Assembly (NCBI RefSeq): GCF_022012305.1
Contig: NZ_JAKLTM010000002.1
Span: forward strand, 744,001-808,000
DNA length: 64,000 nucleotides
Source: Ramlibacter paludis
GTDB lineage: Bacteria > Pseudomonadota > Gammaproteobacteria > Burkholderiales > Burkholderiaceae_C
Direction of reading: 5' to 3'
Position 1 is the first letter of the stretch, and the number at the start of each line of letters is the position of its first letter. The translations under genes and the position numbers were made by a program. A model generated the notes under the pieces. The model made no database searches. It had not been told where the DNA came from and saw only the letters and a list, made by a program, of their open reading frames with translations. Positions 17,327 to 25,497 of this stretch are shown here, one piece after another.

Positions 17327-19138
17327 TCAGAGCGGCTCGGTCCGCGCGACCAGCCAGTCGAGCGCAACCCCCGTCACCAGCGGCGCCAGGCGCTTGCGCA
17401 CTGTCGCGTGGTACTCGTTCAGCCAGGCGATCTCGTCGGCGCGCATCAGCGACTTGTCGATGCAGCGCGTGTCGATCGGGCACAGCGTGAGCGTCTCGAA
17501 AGCCAGCATGTCGCCGAACTTTCCCTGCTCCGGCGTGTCCACCGCCACGTTCAGCACGAGGTTCTCGATGCGCACGCCCCATTGGCCGGCCCGGTAGAGC
17601 CCGGGCTCGTTCGACGTGATCATGCCCGGCTCCATGGCCATGTGCGGCTCGACGACGGCGCGCGAGATGGTCTGCGGGCCTTCGTGCACGTTCATGAAGT
17701 AGCCCACGCCGTGGCCGGTGCCGTGGCCGAAATCGCAGCCCGCCTGCCAGAGCGGCAGCCGTGCGATCGCATCGAGCATCGGCCCCGGCGTGCCGCGCGG
17801 GAACACGGCGAGCGACAGGTTGATCATGCCCCGCAGCACCAGGGTGAAGTCGCGCTTGTGCGCGGCCGTGATCCGGCCGATGGGCCAGACGCGCGTGATG
17901 TCGGTGGTGCCACCCAGATACTGCGCGCCGGAGTCGATGAGCAGCAGCCCGTCGCCTTCGATCCAGGAGTACGAGTCTTCCGTCGCCCGGTAGTGCGGCA
18001 ACGCGCCATTGGCGTTGAAGCCGGCGATCGTGCTGAAGGAGCGTCCCACGAAACCGGGACGGCGCGCGCGGGCTTCCGTGATCCATTCGTCGACGGTGAG
18101 TTCGGAAACACGCTCGCCGCGCGCGAGTGCGCCTTCGAAGCGCGCATAGAACTCGCACATCGCGGCGCCGTCTTCGGCCATCGCGCGGCGCACGAACTCC
18201 GCCTCCTGGGCATTCTTGCGGCTCTTGGCGAACGTGCTCGGATTCACGGCTTCGACGACGCGCACCGTCGCGGGCACGGCTTCGCGCAAGCCGAGCGTGA
18301 TGCGGCGCGGATCGACGAGCAGCACCGCATCCGCGGGCAGCGCACCGAGCGCGCGCGGGGCTTCGGCGTACGGCGCGAGCTTCACGCCGTCGGCCGCGAG
18401 CCGCGCTGCGAGGGCGGCGTCGACCTTGCCGTCGGCGATGAACAGGGTTGCCGACTGCGCGTCGAGCAGCACGTGCGCCACGAAGACCGGGTTGTAGCTG
18501 ACATCGGCGCCGCGCAGGTTCAGGAGCCACGCGACGTCGTCGAGCGACGAGATGAAGTGGTGGGTCGCGCCCGCCTTTTGCATCGCTTCGCGGATCCCGG
18601 CAAGCTTCGCCTGGCGCGTCACGGTCGCTTCCGGCGCGGCGTGTTCGTACACCTTCGCGTCGGGCAGGCCCGGACGGCCGGCCCAGGCTGCGTCGAGCAC
18701 GTCTGCATCGCTCTTCACGGCGATGCCCGCCGCTTCCATCGCGCCGCGCACCTGCTGCGCGGCCGCCAGGCTGAGCACCTGTCCGTCGAACGACAAGGTG
18801 TTGCCGGGCTTCAGTTCGGCGGCGACCCAGTCGAGCGCCGGCTTGATCGCGGCCTGGGGCACCTTCACCAGCGACACGCCGGTGCCGGCCAGTTCCTTCT
18901 CGGCCTGGCTCCAGTAACGGCTGTCGGCAAACAGCGCCGCCTGGTCGAGCGTGACGACGAGCGTGGCCGTGGAACCGGTGAAGCCGCTGAAAAAGGCACG
19001 ACCCTGCCAGCGCTCGGGCAGGTATTCGGAAACGTGAGGATCGGAAGACGGCACCAGGACGGCGTGCACGTTTGCCGCACGCATGGCGGCGCGCAGGCTC
19101 TCGAGGCGCGAGCGGATGGGGGAGATCGGGGCGAGCAT
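17327..19138 (-). CDS. Aminopeptidase P family metallopeptidase (M24)
   Basis: A 603-aa M24 'pita-bread' peptidase that removes N-terminal residues preceding proline. Two creatinase-like N-terminal domains precede the catalytic domain. The five metal ligands can be read: Asp in LLIDSGAQY and in TTDITRV, His in GHGTGHGVGYF, Glu in TSNEPGLY and Glu in VRIENL. The total length and the extra C-terminal 60-residue segment (ending WLVARTEPL) match the long XPNPEP-like bacterial form. The start was set at MLAPISPIRSR; an ATG three codons upstream (19147) is an alternative. A terminator hairpin lies just beyond its stop. Confidence 0.93.
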   Translation of the reverse strand: MLAPISPIRSRLESLRAAMRAANVHAVLVPSSDPHVSEYLPERWQGRAFFSGFTGSTATLVVTLDQAALFADSRYWSQAEKELAGTGVSLVKVPQAAIKPALDWVAAELKPGNTLSFDGQVLSLAAAQQVRGAMEAAGIAVKSDADVLDAAWAGRPGLPDAKVYEHAAPEATVTRQAKLAGIREAMQKAGATHHFISSLDDVAWLLNLRGADVSYNPVFVAHVLLDAQSATLFIADGKVDAALAARLAADGVKLAPYAEAPRALGALPADAVLLVDPRRITLGLREAVPATVRVVEAVNPSTFAKSRKNAQEAEFVRRAMAEDGAAMCEFYARFEGALARGERVSELTVDEWITEARARRPGFVGRSFSTIAGFNANGALPHYRATEDSYSWIEGDGLLLIDSGAQYLGGTTDITRVWPIGRITAAHKRDFTLVLRGMINLSLAVFPRGTPGPMLDAIARLPLWQAGCDFGHGTGHGVGYFMNVHEGPQTISRAVVEPHMAMEPGMITSNEPGLYRAGQWGVRIENLVLNVAVDTPEQGKFGDMLAFETLTLCPIDTRCIDKSLMRADEIAWLNEYHATVRKRLAPLVTGVALDWLVARTEPL

Positions 19139-19196
19139 GGCCGCCATTCTGCTGGAGAGTCGCCGCGGCCCCCGCTGGCAGCCCCATCTCAACCTC

Positions 19197-19205
19197 TGGT
19201 ATGAT
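19197..19205 (+). promoter_or_regulatory. Extended -10 promoter upstream of tRNA-Lys
   Basis: TGG-TATGAT is a good extended -10 element about 58 bp upstream of the mature tRNA, in the divergent gap between the aminopeptidase and the tRNA. The implied 5' leader of about 50 nt would be removed by RNase P. Confidence 0.5.
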
Positions 19206-19262
19206 CACGCTCCTGGCAGCGAGCGAGGTTTTTCTCCTCCCTGCCACGTCGCTTTCGGCAGT

Positions 19263-19338
19263 GGGTTCTTAGCTCAGTTGGTAGAGCAGCGGACTCTTAA
19301 TCCGTAGGTCGTAGGTTCGAATCCTACAGGACCCACCA
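19263..19338 (+). tRNA. tRNA-Lys (anticodon CTT)
   Basis: A 76-nt cloverleaf with encoded CCA. The acceptor GGGTTCT pairs with AGGACCC. The D arm is GCTCAGTTGGTAGAGC, the anticodon stem GCGGA/TCCGT encloses loop CTCTTAA (anticodon CTT), and the T arm is GTAGG-TTCGAAT-CCTAC. It sits about 1 kb upstream of the eCIS locus. I found no second copy of its 3' end in the window that would mark an integration site. Confidence 0.95.
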
Positions 19339-19384
19339 CTCCATCCCCCCCTCGTCTCCTCGCCCCCACGGGTAGAGTCGCGCC

Positions 19385-20155
19385 GTGAAGATCGCGACCT
19401 ACAACGTCAACGGCGTCAACGGCCGCCTGCCGCGCCTGCTGGACTGGCTGCGCGAAACCGCGCCCGACGTCGCCTGCCTGCAGGAGATCAAGACCAGCGA
19501 TCCGCGCTTTCCGATCGATGCGATCCGCGAGGCCGGCTACGAGGCCGTCTGGCACGGCCAGCCCCGGCACCACGGCGTCGCCATCCTCGCACGCGGCACG
19601 CAGCCGGAAGAGCTCCGGCGCGGCCTCCCCTACGACGACGCCGACGGCCAGGCGCGCTATCTCGAAGCGCGCGTGAACGGCGTGCGGGTCGCGTCGGCCT
19701 ACCTGCCCAACGGCAATCCGCAGCCCGGCCCGAAGTTCGACTACAAGCTGGCCTGGTTCGACCGCTTCAACCGGCACGCGCAGGCCTTGCTCGCCAGCGG
19801 CGAACCCGCGGTGCTGGCCGGCGACTTCAACGTGGTGCCCACCGACTTCGACATCTACAACGCCTGGGCCTGGCGCTGGGACGCGGTGATGCAGCCGCAG
19901 ACCCGCGCAGCCTACGAGTCCCTGCTCGCGCAAGGCTGGACCGACGTCACGCGCCACCTGCATCCCAAGGAGCGCATCTACACGTTCTGGGTCAACGACG
20001 CGGCCTTCCAGCGCAACGCGGGCTTTCGCATGGACTTCCTGCTGGTCAGCCCCGCGCTGCGCGAGCGACTCGTCGCCACCGGCGTGGACGCTGAGCATCG
20101 CGGCCGCGAGAAGGCCAGCGACCACGCGCCGGTATGGATGCAGGTCCAGTCCTGA
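19385..20155 (+). CDS. xth: Exodeoxyribonuclease III
   Basis: A 256-aa endonuclease/exonuclease/phosphatase-fold AP endonuclease for base-excision repair. Catalytic residues are in place: Asn7 (YNVNG), Glu34 (LQEIKT), the Asp/Asn pair in AGDFNVVP, Asp in FRMDFLL and the terminal Asp-His in SDHAPVW. It begins with GTG and no ATG alternative would keep the conserved N-terminal KIATYNVNG. The length matches the ExoIII (XthA) class. Confidence 0.95.
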   Translation: MKIATYNVNGVNGRLPRLLDWLRETAPDVACLQEIKTSDPRFPIDAIREAGYEAVWHGQPRHHGVAILARGTQPEELRRGLPYDDADGQARYLEARVNGVRVASAYLPNGNPQPGPKFDYKLAWFDRFNRHAQALLASGEPAVLAGDFNVVPTDFDIYNAWAWRWDAVMQPQTRAAYESLLAQGWTDVTRHLHPKERIYTFWVNDAAFQRNAGFRMDFLLVSPALRERLVATGVDAEHRGREKASDHAPVWMQVQS

Positions 20156-20293
20156 GCGCGTACTTGCACACCGGCATTAGCAGTCGGTAACCAAAACCCC
20201 GCCGCCCTACCCCAATCGGGAAGGTGTCCTCCGCATTCCTTTGCCGGATCATGGTGACGTGCTTCCCGGCAGCAGAAGAAGACGGAGCCGTTC

Positions 20294-21565
20294 ATGCCCA
20301 GAACGAAACCTGCTGTTCCCCGCCCGGGTCCGGCCCCCCGGGTCGTGGTGTGCGCAGCGCCGGCCCAGGCCGCGCTGGCCGAAACGATCGCCTCTTTCCT
20401 GCGGCTGGAAGGCCAGGCCGCGGAATGCGCGGACCTCGATGCCGACGTGTCCGGCGACGAACTCGTCGTGCTGCTCGCCAGCGCGCCCGACCTCGCCGCC
20501 GCCCTCGCGCAACTCGCCGCTCGGCGCGATGCGGTCGACGGCTGCACTGTCCCGCTGGCGCTGCCTGCGTGCGCGCCGTCGCCCCCGCATCCCGCGTTGC
20601 GCGCCCTCGTCGGCGAAAGCCCTGCGTTCCAGCAGCAGGTGGCGCGGCTGCCGGTGTTCGCGAAATACGACGCCAGCGTGATGATCCTCGGCGACACCGG
20701 CACCGGCAAAGAACTGTGCGCGCAGGCCATCCACTACCTGTCCGCGCGCGCGGAGGGGCCTTGGGTCGCCGTGAACTGCGCCGCCATTCCCACGGAGCTG
20801 CTCGAGTCCGAGCTCTTCGGCCACGTCAAGGGCGCCTACACGCACGCCCACGCCGGCCGCGCGGGGCTGGTGCGCGAAGCGGAAGGCGGCACGCTGTTCC
20901 TCGACGAGATCGACTCGCTGCCCTACGAATCGCAAGGCAAGCTGCTGCGCTTCCTGCAGGACAAGGCGTACCGCGCCGTCGGCTCCAGCGCGCTGGAGCA
21001 GGCCGACGTGCGCATCATCGCCGCCAGCAGCCGCCGGCTCGAGCAGCTGCGCGCCACCAGCACCTTCCGCCAGGACCTGCTGTACCGCCTGAACGTGCTG
21101 ACGCTGCACATGCCTTCGCTGCGCGAGCGCCGCACGGACATCGCGCAGCTGGCCCTGCACTTCCTGCGCAGCGCCGCGGCGCAATGGCAGAAGCCGGTGC
21201 CCGCGTTGTCCGCCGCCGCGTTGCAGAAGCTGCTCGCGCACGACTGGCCCGGCAACGTGCGCGAGCTGAAGAACGTGGTGGAGCGCGGCGTGCTGATGTG
21301 CCCCGGCGGCGTGCTGGGGCCCGCCGACATCGACCTCGACGGCATGCCGGAGATCACGGTGGCCGACGCCGGTCCCGAATCCTTCCGCAGCGCCAAGGCA
21401 CGCGTGGTGGAGACTTTCGAGCGTGGCTTCATCCTGCAGCTGCTCGCCTGCAGCGGCGGCAACGTCACGCGCGCCGCGCAGGCGGCCGGCAAGAACCGCC
21501 GCGCCTTCTTCGAGCTGATGCGCAAGTACAGCATCGAGTCCGGCGACTTCCGCGAACAGGCCTAG
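20294..21565 (+). CDS. Sigma-54-dependent activator (bacterial enhancer-binding protein)
   Basis: A 423-aa NtrC-type regulator. Residues 1-105 are a short sensory region without a convincing phospho-acceptor Asp. Residues about 107-340 are the AAA+ domain with Walker A GDTGTGKE (133-140), Walker B LFLDEID (Asp204-Glu205) and a conserved DLLYRLNVLTLHMPSLRERR arginine-finger region. The sigma-54 contact loop reads GAYTHA (180-185) instead of the usual GAFTGA. The C-terminus (about 385-420) is a Fis-type helix-turn-helix (GGNVTRAAQAAGKNRRAFFELM). The start is supported by GGAG 6 nt upstream. It lies immediately before a good -24/-12 promoter and the eCIS operon, so it is very probably the operon's dedicated activator. 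Its input signal is not evident. Confidence 0.92.
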   Translation: MPRTKPAVPRPGPAPRVVVCAAPAQAALAETIASFLRLEGQAAECADLDADVSGDELVVLLASAPDLAAALAQLAARRDAVDGCTVPLALPACAPSPPHPALRALVGESPAFQQQVARLPVFAKYDASVMILGDTGTGKELCAQAIHYLSARAEGPWVAVNCAAIPTELLESELFGHVKGAYTHAHAGRAGLVREAEGGTLFLDEIDSLPYESQGKLLRFLQDKAYRAVGSSALEQADVRIIAASSRRLEQLRATSTFRQDLLYRLNVLTLHMPSLRERRTDIAQLALHFLRSAAAQWQKPVPALSAAALQKLLAHDWPGNVRELKNVVERGVLMCPGGVLGPADIDLDGMPEITVADAGPESFRSAKARVVETFERGFILQLLACSGGNVTRAAQAAGKNRRAFFELMRKYSIESGDFREQA

Positions 21566-21570
21566 GCTGA

Positions 21571-21681
21571 ATTTGTCCTGGCCGCCGTTGCCAATGGCGG
21601 CGCGGACTTGCGCGTGTTCTTCCCTTCGATGGAGCAGGACGGATTTGTCCCACTTGCAGGGCGGACACGCGTGTTTCTCCC
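21571..21681 (+). promoter_or_regulatory. Imperfect direct repeats upstream of the sigma-54 promoter (candidate enhancer)
   Basis: Two copies of ATTTGTCC (21571-21578 and 21643-21650) are each followed by GCGGAC (21602 and 21661) and by GTGTTCTTCCC or GTGTTTCTCCC. In the second copy TGTCC and GGACA form an inverted repeat with a 12-bp spacer. A hairpin CCGCC...GGCGG lies in the first. Their position 50-120 bp upstream of the -24/-12 elements is where an enhancer-binding protein would bind. Confidence 0.45.
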
Positions 21682-21694
21682 GGGGAACGCCACG

Positions 21695-21710
21695 TGGCAA
21701 GGAAGTTGCA
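21695..21710 (+). promoter_or_regulatory. Sigma-54 (-24/-12) promoter of the eCIS operon
   Basis: TGGCA (21695-21699) and TTGCA (21706-21710) place GG and GC exactly 10 bp apart, the invariant spacing of sigma-54 promoters. The start point would be near 21720, only about 5 nt before the ATG at 21725, so the first gene may be translated from a near-leaderless transcript. The adjacent sigma-54 activator gene supports the call. Confidence 0.8.
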
Positions 21711-21724
21711 AAGAGCGGTGGGTC

Positions 21725-22036
21725 ATGGAGCCCGACGTCCCGTCCACCGTGCAGCGCCTTGCCCGCCACCTGCGGCTGCACCCCAACGTGTGCGACACCA
21801 GCGAAGGCATCGTGCGCTGGTGGCTCGCCGACGACACGCCGACCCTGCTGGTCGAAGCCGCGCTGGCCTGGATGGAAGGCTGCGGCGTCGTCGCATCCGC
21901 CCGCGCGGCCGACGGTCGCACGCGCTATCGGCGCGTCCTCGGCCCCGGCCTCGACGAACGCCTGCAGGCGCTCGAAGACGATCCCCGTTCCTTGCAGCCG
22001 CCGCCGCCCGACGCGGGCCGCGGCGTCCTCCACTAG
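21725..22036 (+). CDS. Small winged-helix-like protein, first eCIS operon gene
   Basis: A 103-aa soluble protein. Residues about 5-75 have the pattern of a winged helix: three helices (VQRLARHLRLH, EGIVRWWLA, PTLLVEAALAWMEGCG) then two strands (VVASARAADGRTRYRRVL). Domain identity is inferred from the pattern only. It could be a local DNA-binding regulator or a structural eCIS protein. It lies directly behind the sigma-54 promoter and 9 bp before the DUF4255 gene. The ATG at 21725 is preferred because the frame upstream runs through the promoter; GTG at 21748 is an alternative if the transcript starts at 21720. Confidence 0.6.
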   Translation: MEPDVPSTVQRLARHLRLHPNVCDTSEGIVRWWLADDTPTLLVEAALAWMEGCGVVASARAADGRTRYRRVLGPGLDERLQALEDDPRSLQPPPPDAGRGVLH

Positions 22037-22045
22037 GCAGCGCGC

Positions 22046-22669
22046 ATGGCCGGCTTCACCGCGATCGCCGCCGTCGGCAAGAGCCTCGAGCGCCTGCTGG
22101 CCCAGGCCTTCGCCGAGCGGCCGCCGGTGCCCGGCAAGACCACCAAGGCGGCGCTGGTCCGCACGGAAGACCTGGCCGGCAACCTGATCAAGCCGATCCT
22201 CGGCGACTACGGCCTGTCGATCCTGCTGTACCGCGTCGACTTCAACAAGATGATGCGTGCCGCCTGGTCCGCCGTGGGCCACGCCGACGGACGCGGCCAC
22301 CTGCCGCTGGACCTGCACTACCTGCTGACGCCCTGGGCCGACAACGCCGAGCACCAGCACATGATCATCGGCCGCGCGCTGCAGGCACTGGAGCGGCGCG
22401 GCATGCTGTCCGGCCCGCTGCTGTACGAGCCGCCGCTGCCGCCGGTGGCGCTGTACGTCGACGAGCCCACCGCCACCGCCACCGACAACGTGCAGCTGAT
22501 GCTGGAGGACGTGTCGACCGAGGCGCTGATGCGCACCTTCGACTCGCTGCCGGGCGACTACCGCCTTTCGATTCCCTACGTGGCGCGCGTGGTGCGCATC
22601 GACACCTTGCCTGATGACCTGCCGCCGCCGGTGACCGATGCGGACATCGAGCTGAGGGTGCCCGCATGA
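22046..22669 (+). CDS. DUF4255 protein, eCIS tail terminator/cap (Afp16-like)
   Basis: A 207-aa protein with the DUF4255/Pvc16 N-terminal pattern: LSILLYRVDFN, a central LPLDLHYLLTPWADNAEHQ and MIIGRALQALERRGMLSG. In Afp and PVC particles this protein caps the distal end of tube and sheath and sets the end of polymerisation. The C-terminal part, FDSLPGDYRLSIPYVARVVRID, is also family-typical. It shares a 4-bp ATGA overlap with the following gene, indicating coupled translation. Confidence 0.88.
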   Translation: MAGFTAIAAVGKSLERLLAQAFAERPPVPGKTTKAALVRTEDLAGNLIKPILGDYGLSILLYRVDFNKMMRAAWSAVGHADGRGHLPLDLHYLLTPWADNAEHQHMIIGRALQALERRGMLSGPLLYEPPLPPVALYVDEPTATATDNVQLMLEDVSTEALMRTFDSLPGDYRLSIPYVARVVRIDTLPDDLPPPVTDADIELRVPA

Positions 22670-23583
22670 GCCCGCTGTCCGTCGCCAACACCGTGGCCGT
22701 CGCGCACGTGCGGCACCGCCTCGCGCTCGGCATCGAGTGGTTCGATGCGCTGGCCGCCAGCGCGGTCGGCAAGGACTGGGCCACGGAACTGCGCGCGGTG
22801 GGCGTCCGGCCGCTGCTCCAAGCCTTCCAGTTCCATCCGCGCGGCCGCCATGCGTTGCGCCATGCGGGCCGCCTTGCCAGCCTGCTCGCGCGCGGCGCCG
22901 CGGACAAGCTGGCCGTGCCGCCGGCGGGGCCCGAGCAGGACCCGACCAACCTCGTGACCCGTGCCTACGGCCTGGCCGACCTGCGCGCCACGCAGTACGC
23001 CACCGGCAACGATCCGCGCCACTACGTGCCGCGCCGCCTCTCGCTCACGCCGGTGCAGGCGGGCGGCCTGCCCAGCGCCGGCGCGGTCAACGTGCGGCAG
23101 GCCTGGGTCTGGCCCGGCGCAGCCTATCCGCTGCCCACCAAGGCGAGCGCGGTGCGCGGCTGCGTGCGCCGCGGTGCTTCACTGGCCGTCGCGCGACCGG
23201 TCGCCTGGACGCGCGTGGTCTTCACGCGGCCCGGCCCCGCGCCCGCCAACTTCAACACCGAAACGCGCCTGGGCCACGCGCACGGCGACGACCGCGGCGA
23301 GTTCCTCGGCGTGCTGGGTCCGAACGCGGTCACCGGCGGCGCCGCACTGCCGGCCAGCATCGCGCTGAACGCCTGGATCTTCGTCCCGCCGGCCGCGCCG
23401 GCCTTCGATGCCGCCGACCCGCTGGCCAGCCTGCCGCTGGAAGTGGCCGGCACGGCGGTGCTCAACGACGTGCTGCGCGGCACCGCGACGCCGGCCGGCT
23501 ATGTGCGGCACGGGCCCATCGCGGTCACGCTGCCGCTCGGCCAGGTGGTCGCCATCGCCGACGCCGACCTCCTGTTTCCATGA
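22666..23583 (+). CDS. Uncharacterised eCIS-operon protein, 305 aa
   Basis: No family recognised. It is soluble with no signal peptide. The N-terminal 120 residues are helical (LRHAGRLASLLARGAADKL and similar). The rest is beta-rich with several short Val/Ala strands ending in GYVRHGPIAVTLPLGQVVAIADADLLFP, resembling a carbohydrate-binding or carboxypeptidase-regulatory-like sandwich. It overlaps the DUF4255 gene by 4 bp and precedes the sheath gene by 32 bp, the position in other eCIS loci of accessory cap or sheath-associated proteins. A role at the particle's distal end is plausible but unproven. Confidence 0.6.
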   Translation: MSPLSVANTVAVAHVRHRLALGIEWFDALAASAVGKDWATELRAVGVRPLLQAFQFHPRGRHALRHAGRLASLLARGAADKLAVPPAGPEQDPTNLVTRAYGLADLRATQYATGNDPRHYVPRRLSLTPVQAGGLPSAGAVNVRQAWVWPGAAYPLPTKASAVRGCVRRGASLAVARPVAWTRVVFTRPGPAPANFNTETRLGHAHGDDRGEFLGVLGPNAVTGGAALPASIALNAWIFVPPAAPAFDAADPLASLPLEVAGTAVLNDVLRGTATPAGYVRHGPIAVTLPLGQVVAIADADLLFP

Positions 23584-23615
23584 TCGTCCACCCACGCTAA
23601 CCAGAGGGATCCACC

Positions 23616-25484
23616 ATGCCCGAGTACCTAGCACCAGGCGTCTACGTCGAGGAAGTGAGCTTCCGCGCCAAGTCGATCGAGGGCGTGCCCACCAGCACGA
23701 CCGGCTTCGCCGGCGTGGCGCGCTCGGGTCCCGTGCAGTACACCGGCGGGCCCACCACCACCAAGCCGCGGCTGATCACCTCGTTCACCGAGTACGAGCG
23801 CGTGTATGGCAGCTTGCAGCCCGTGCAGCTCGCGAGCGGCGAACGCGTGAACTACATGGCCCATGCGGTGCGCGCCTTCTTCAACAACGGCGGCCGCCGC
23901 GTCTACATCTCGCGCGTGTTCGCGCCGGCGCCGGGCAAGCTGCCCGCCGACAGCTGCGCCCGGATGCCGGTGGTGACGACGCTGGGCAGCGCGGCATGGG
24001 TGGCGCGCTGGCCGGGCGACGACGGCAACGTGCTGGTCGACACGCGCACGGTGCGCAGCAAGAACCTGGCCTTCAAGTGGCCCAACGACCCCAACGACAT
24101 CCTGCAGAAGCACCTGTGGGGCGTGCAGGTGCGCACGGCGAAGGCCGGCGCCGTGGTCGAACTGACGCTGCCGCCGGGACCGGCGCCGATCGCCAATGCG
24201 CCTTTGGCCGGCGCGAACCTGTTCGTGGTGGAGACCGACAGCGACGGCCACCAGTTCTTCATCGACAGCACCGGCAACCCGGCGCTGCTGCCGGACGTGC
24301 CGGGCGTGGCGGTGAGCTTGGTGGAACTGCGGGTCGTGGTCTACCAGGGCTCGGAACGCGCGGACAACTATGAGTACCTGGCGGCGCATCCGGCGCAGCG
24401 CCGCTTCATCGGCAAGGTGCTCGAGCGCGACGATCCCGAAGACGAGAACTCGCTGGTCTGGCTGGACTGGGCGCCGGGTGCCAGCCGCTTTGCGGCCGCC
24501 TCGCTGATGATGGGCCTGCAATCCGCCGACAAGCGCCTATTCGGCGGCAACGACGGCGACCTGCCGTCGCCCGACGACTTGCGCGGCAAGGAAGCCGATC
24601 CCGACAACGTGCTGCTGCGCGCCACCGGCCTGGAGGCGCTGGGCGAGATCGAGGACATCGCCATCGTCGCCCTGCCCGACGCCGGCGACCTCGCCGGCGA
24701 CAAGGAACTGAGCCAGGCCGCGGCCGACCACCTGATCGCGCATGCCGAGAAGGAGCGCTACCGCATCGCGGTGGTCGACGCGCCCTATGGCAGCTCGATC
24801 TCGGAGATCCGCGAATTCCGCGGCAAGTTCGACACCAAGTACGGCGCGCTCTACCACCCGTGGATCGAGATCCTCGACCCGCTGTTCCCGGTGGTGCCGG
24901 GCGTGCCGCCGCGCAAGCTGCTGCTGCCGCCCTCGGGCTTCGTCTGCGGCATCTATGCCCGCAGCGACATCGAGCGCGGCGTGCACAAGGCGCCGGCCAA
25001 CGAGGTGGTGCGCGGCCTCACCAAGTTCGAGCTGAACATCAACCGCGCGCGCCAGGACGTGCTGAATCCCGAGGGCGTGAACTGCCTGCGCTTCTTCGAG
25101 GGCCGCGGCAGCCGCGTCTGGGGCGCCCGCACCATGAGCTCGGACCCCGAGTGGAAGTACGTCAACGTCCGGCGCCTTTTCATCTACATCGAGCACTCGA
25201 TCGACAAGGCCACGCAGTGGGCCGTGTTCGAGCCGAACAACGACCGCCTGTGGGCCAACATCCGGCGCATGGTGGAGGACTTCATGTTCGTGCTGTGGCG
25301 CGACGGCGCCCTCATCGGCCAGAAGCCCGAGGAAGCCTACTTCGTGCGCTGCGACCGCACGACCATGACGCAGAACGACCTGGACAACGGCCGGATGATC
25401 TGCCTGGTGGGCCTGGCGCCCAGCCGGCCGGCCGAATACGTGATCTTCCGCGTCGGCCAGTGGACGGCCGACTCCAAGGTGTGA
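23616..25484 (+). CDS. Contractile sheath protein 1 (Afp2/3-like)
   Basis: A 622-aa phage-tail-sheath family protein. The N-terminus, MPEYLAPGVYVEEVSF followed by GVPTSTTGFAGVA, is the classic sheath start that forms the interlocking arm. The C-terminal sheath domain is complete, with YHPWIEILDP, PPSGFVCGIYARSDIERGVHKAPANE, RGSRVWGARTMSSDPEWKYVNVRRL and WAVFEPNNDRLWANIRRMVEDF. The middle variable region (about 100-290) would project outward. The good N- and C-terminal interlocking arms suggest this is the main sheath subunit. It is followed after 13 bp by the tube gene, the usual sheath-tube order. Confidence 0.95.
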   Translation: MPEYLAPGVYVEEVSFRAKSIEGVPTSTTGFAGVARSGPVQYTGGPTTTKPRLITSFTEYERVYGSLQPVQLASGERVNYMAHAVRAFFNNGGRRVYISRVFAPAPGKLPADSCARMPVVTTLGSAAWVARWPGDDGNVLVDTRTVRSKNLAFKWPNDPNDILQKHLWGVQVRTAKAGAVVELTLPPGPAPIANAPLAGANLFVVETDSDGHQFFIDSTGNPALLPDVPGVAVSLVELRVVVYQGSERADNYEYLAAHPAQRRFIGKVLERDDPEDENSLVWLDWAPGASRFAAASLMMGLQSADKRLFGGNDGDLPSPDDLRGKEADPDNVLLRATGLEALGEIEDIAIVALPDAGDLAGDKELSQAAADHLIAHAEKERYRIAVVDAPYGSSISEIREFRGKFDTKYGALYHPWIEILDPLFPVVPGVPPRKLLLPPSGFVCGIYARSDIERGVHKAPANEVVRGLTKFELNINRARQDVLNPEGVNCLRFFEGRGSRVWGARTMSSDPEWKYVNVRRLFIYIEHSIDKATQWAVFEPNNDRLWANIRRMVEDFMFVLWRDGALIGQKPEEAYFVRCDRTTMTQNDLDNGRMICLVGLAPSRPAEYVIFRVGQWTADSKV

Positions 25485-25497
25485 GGAGGCTTGAACC

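Noticed and set aside
21571..21602. Alternative -24/-12-like sequence TGGCC...TTGCC
   Set aside because: The GG to GC spacing is 8 bp, not 10, whereas the site at 21695 is exact.
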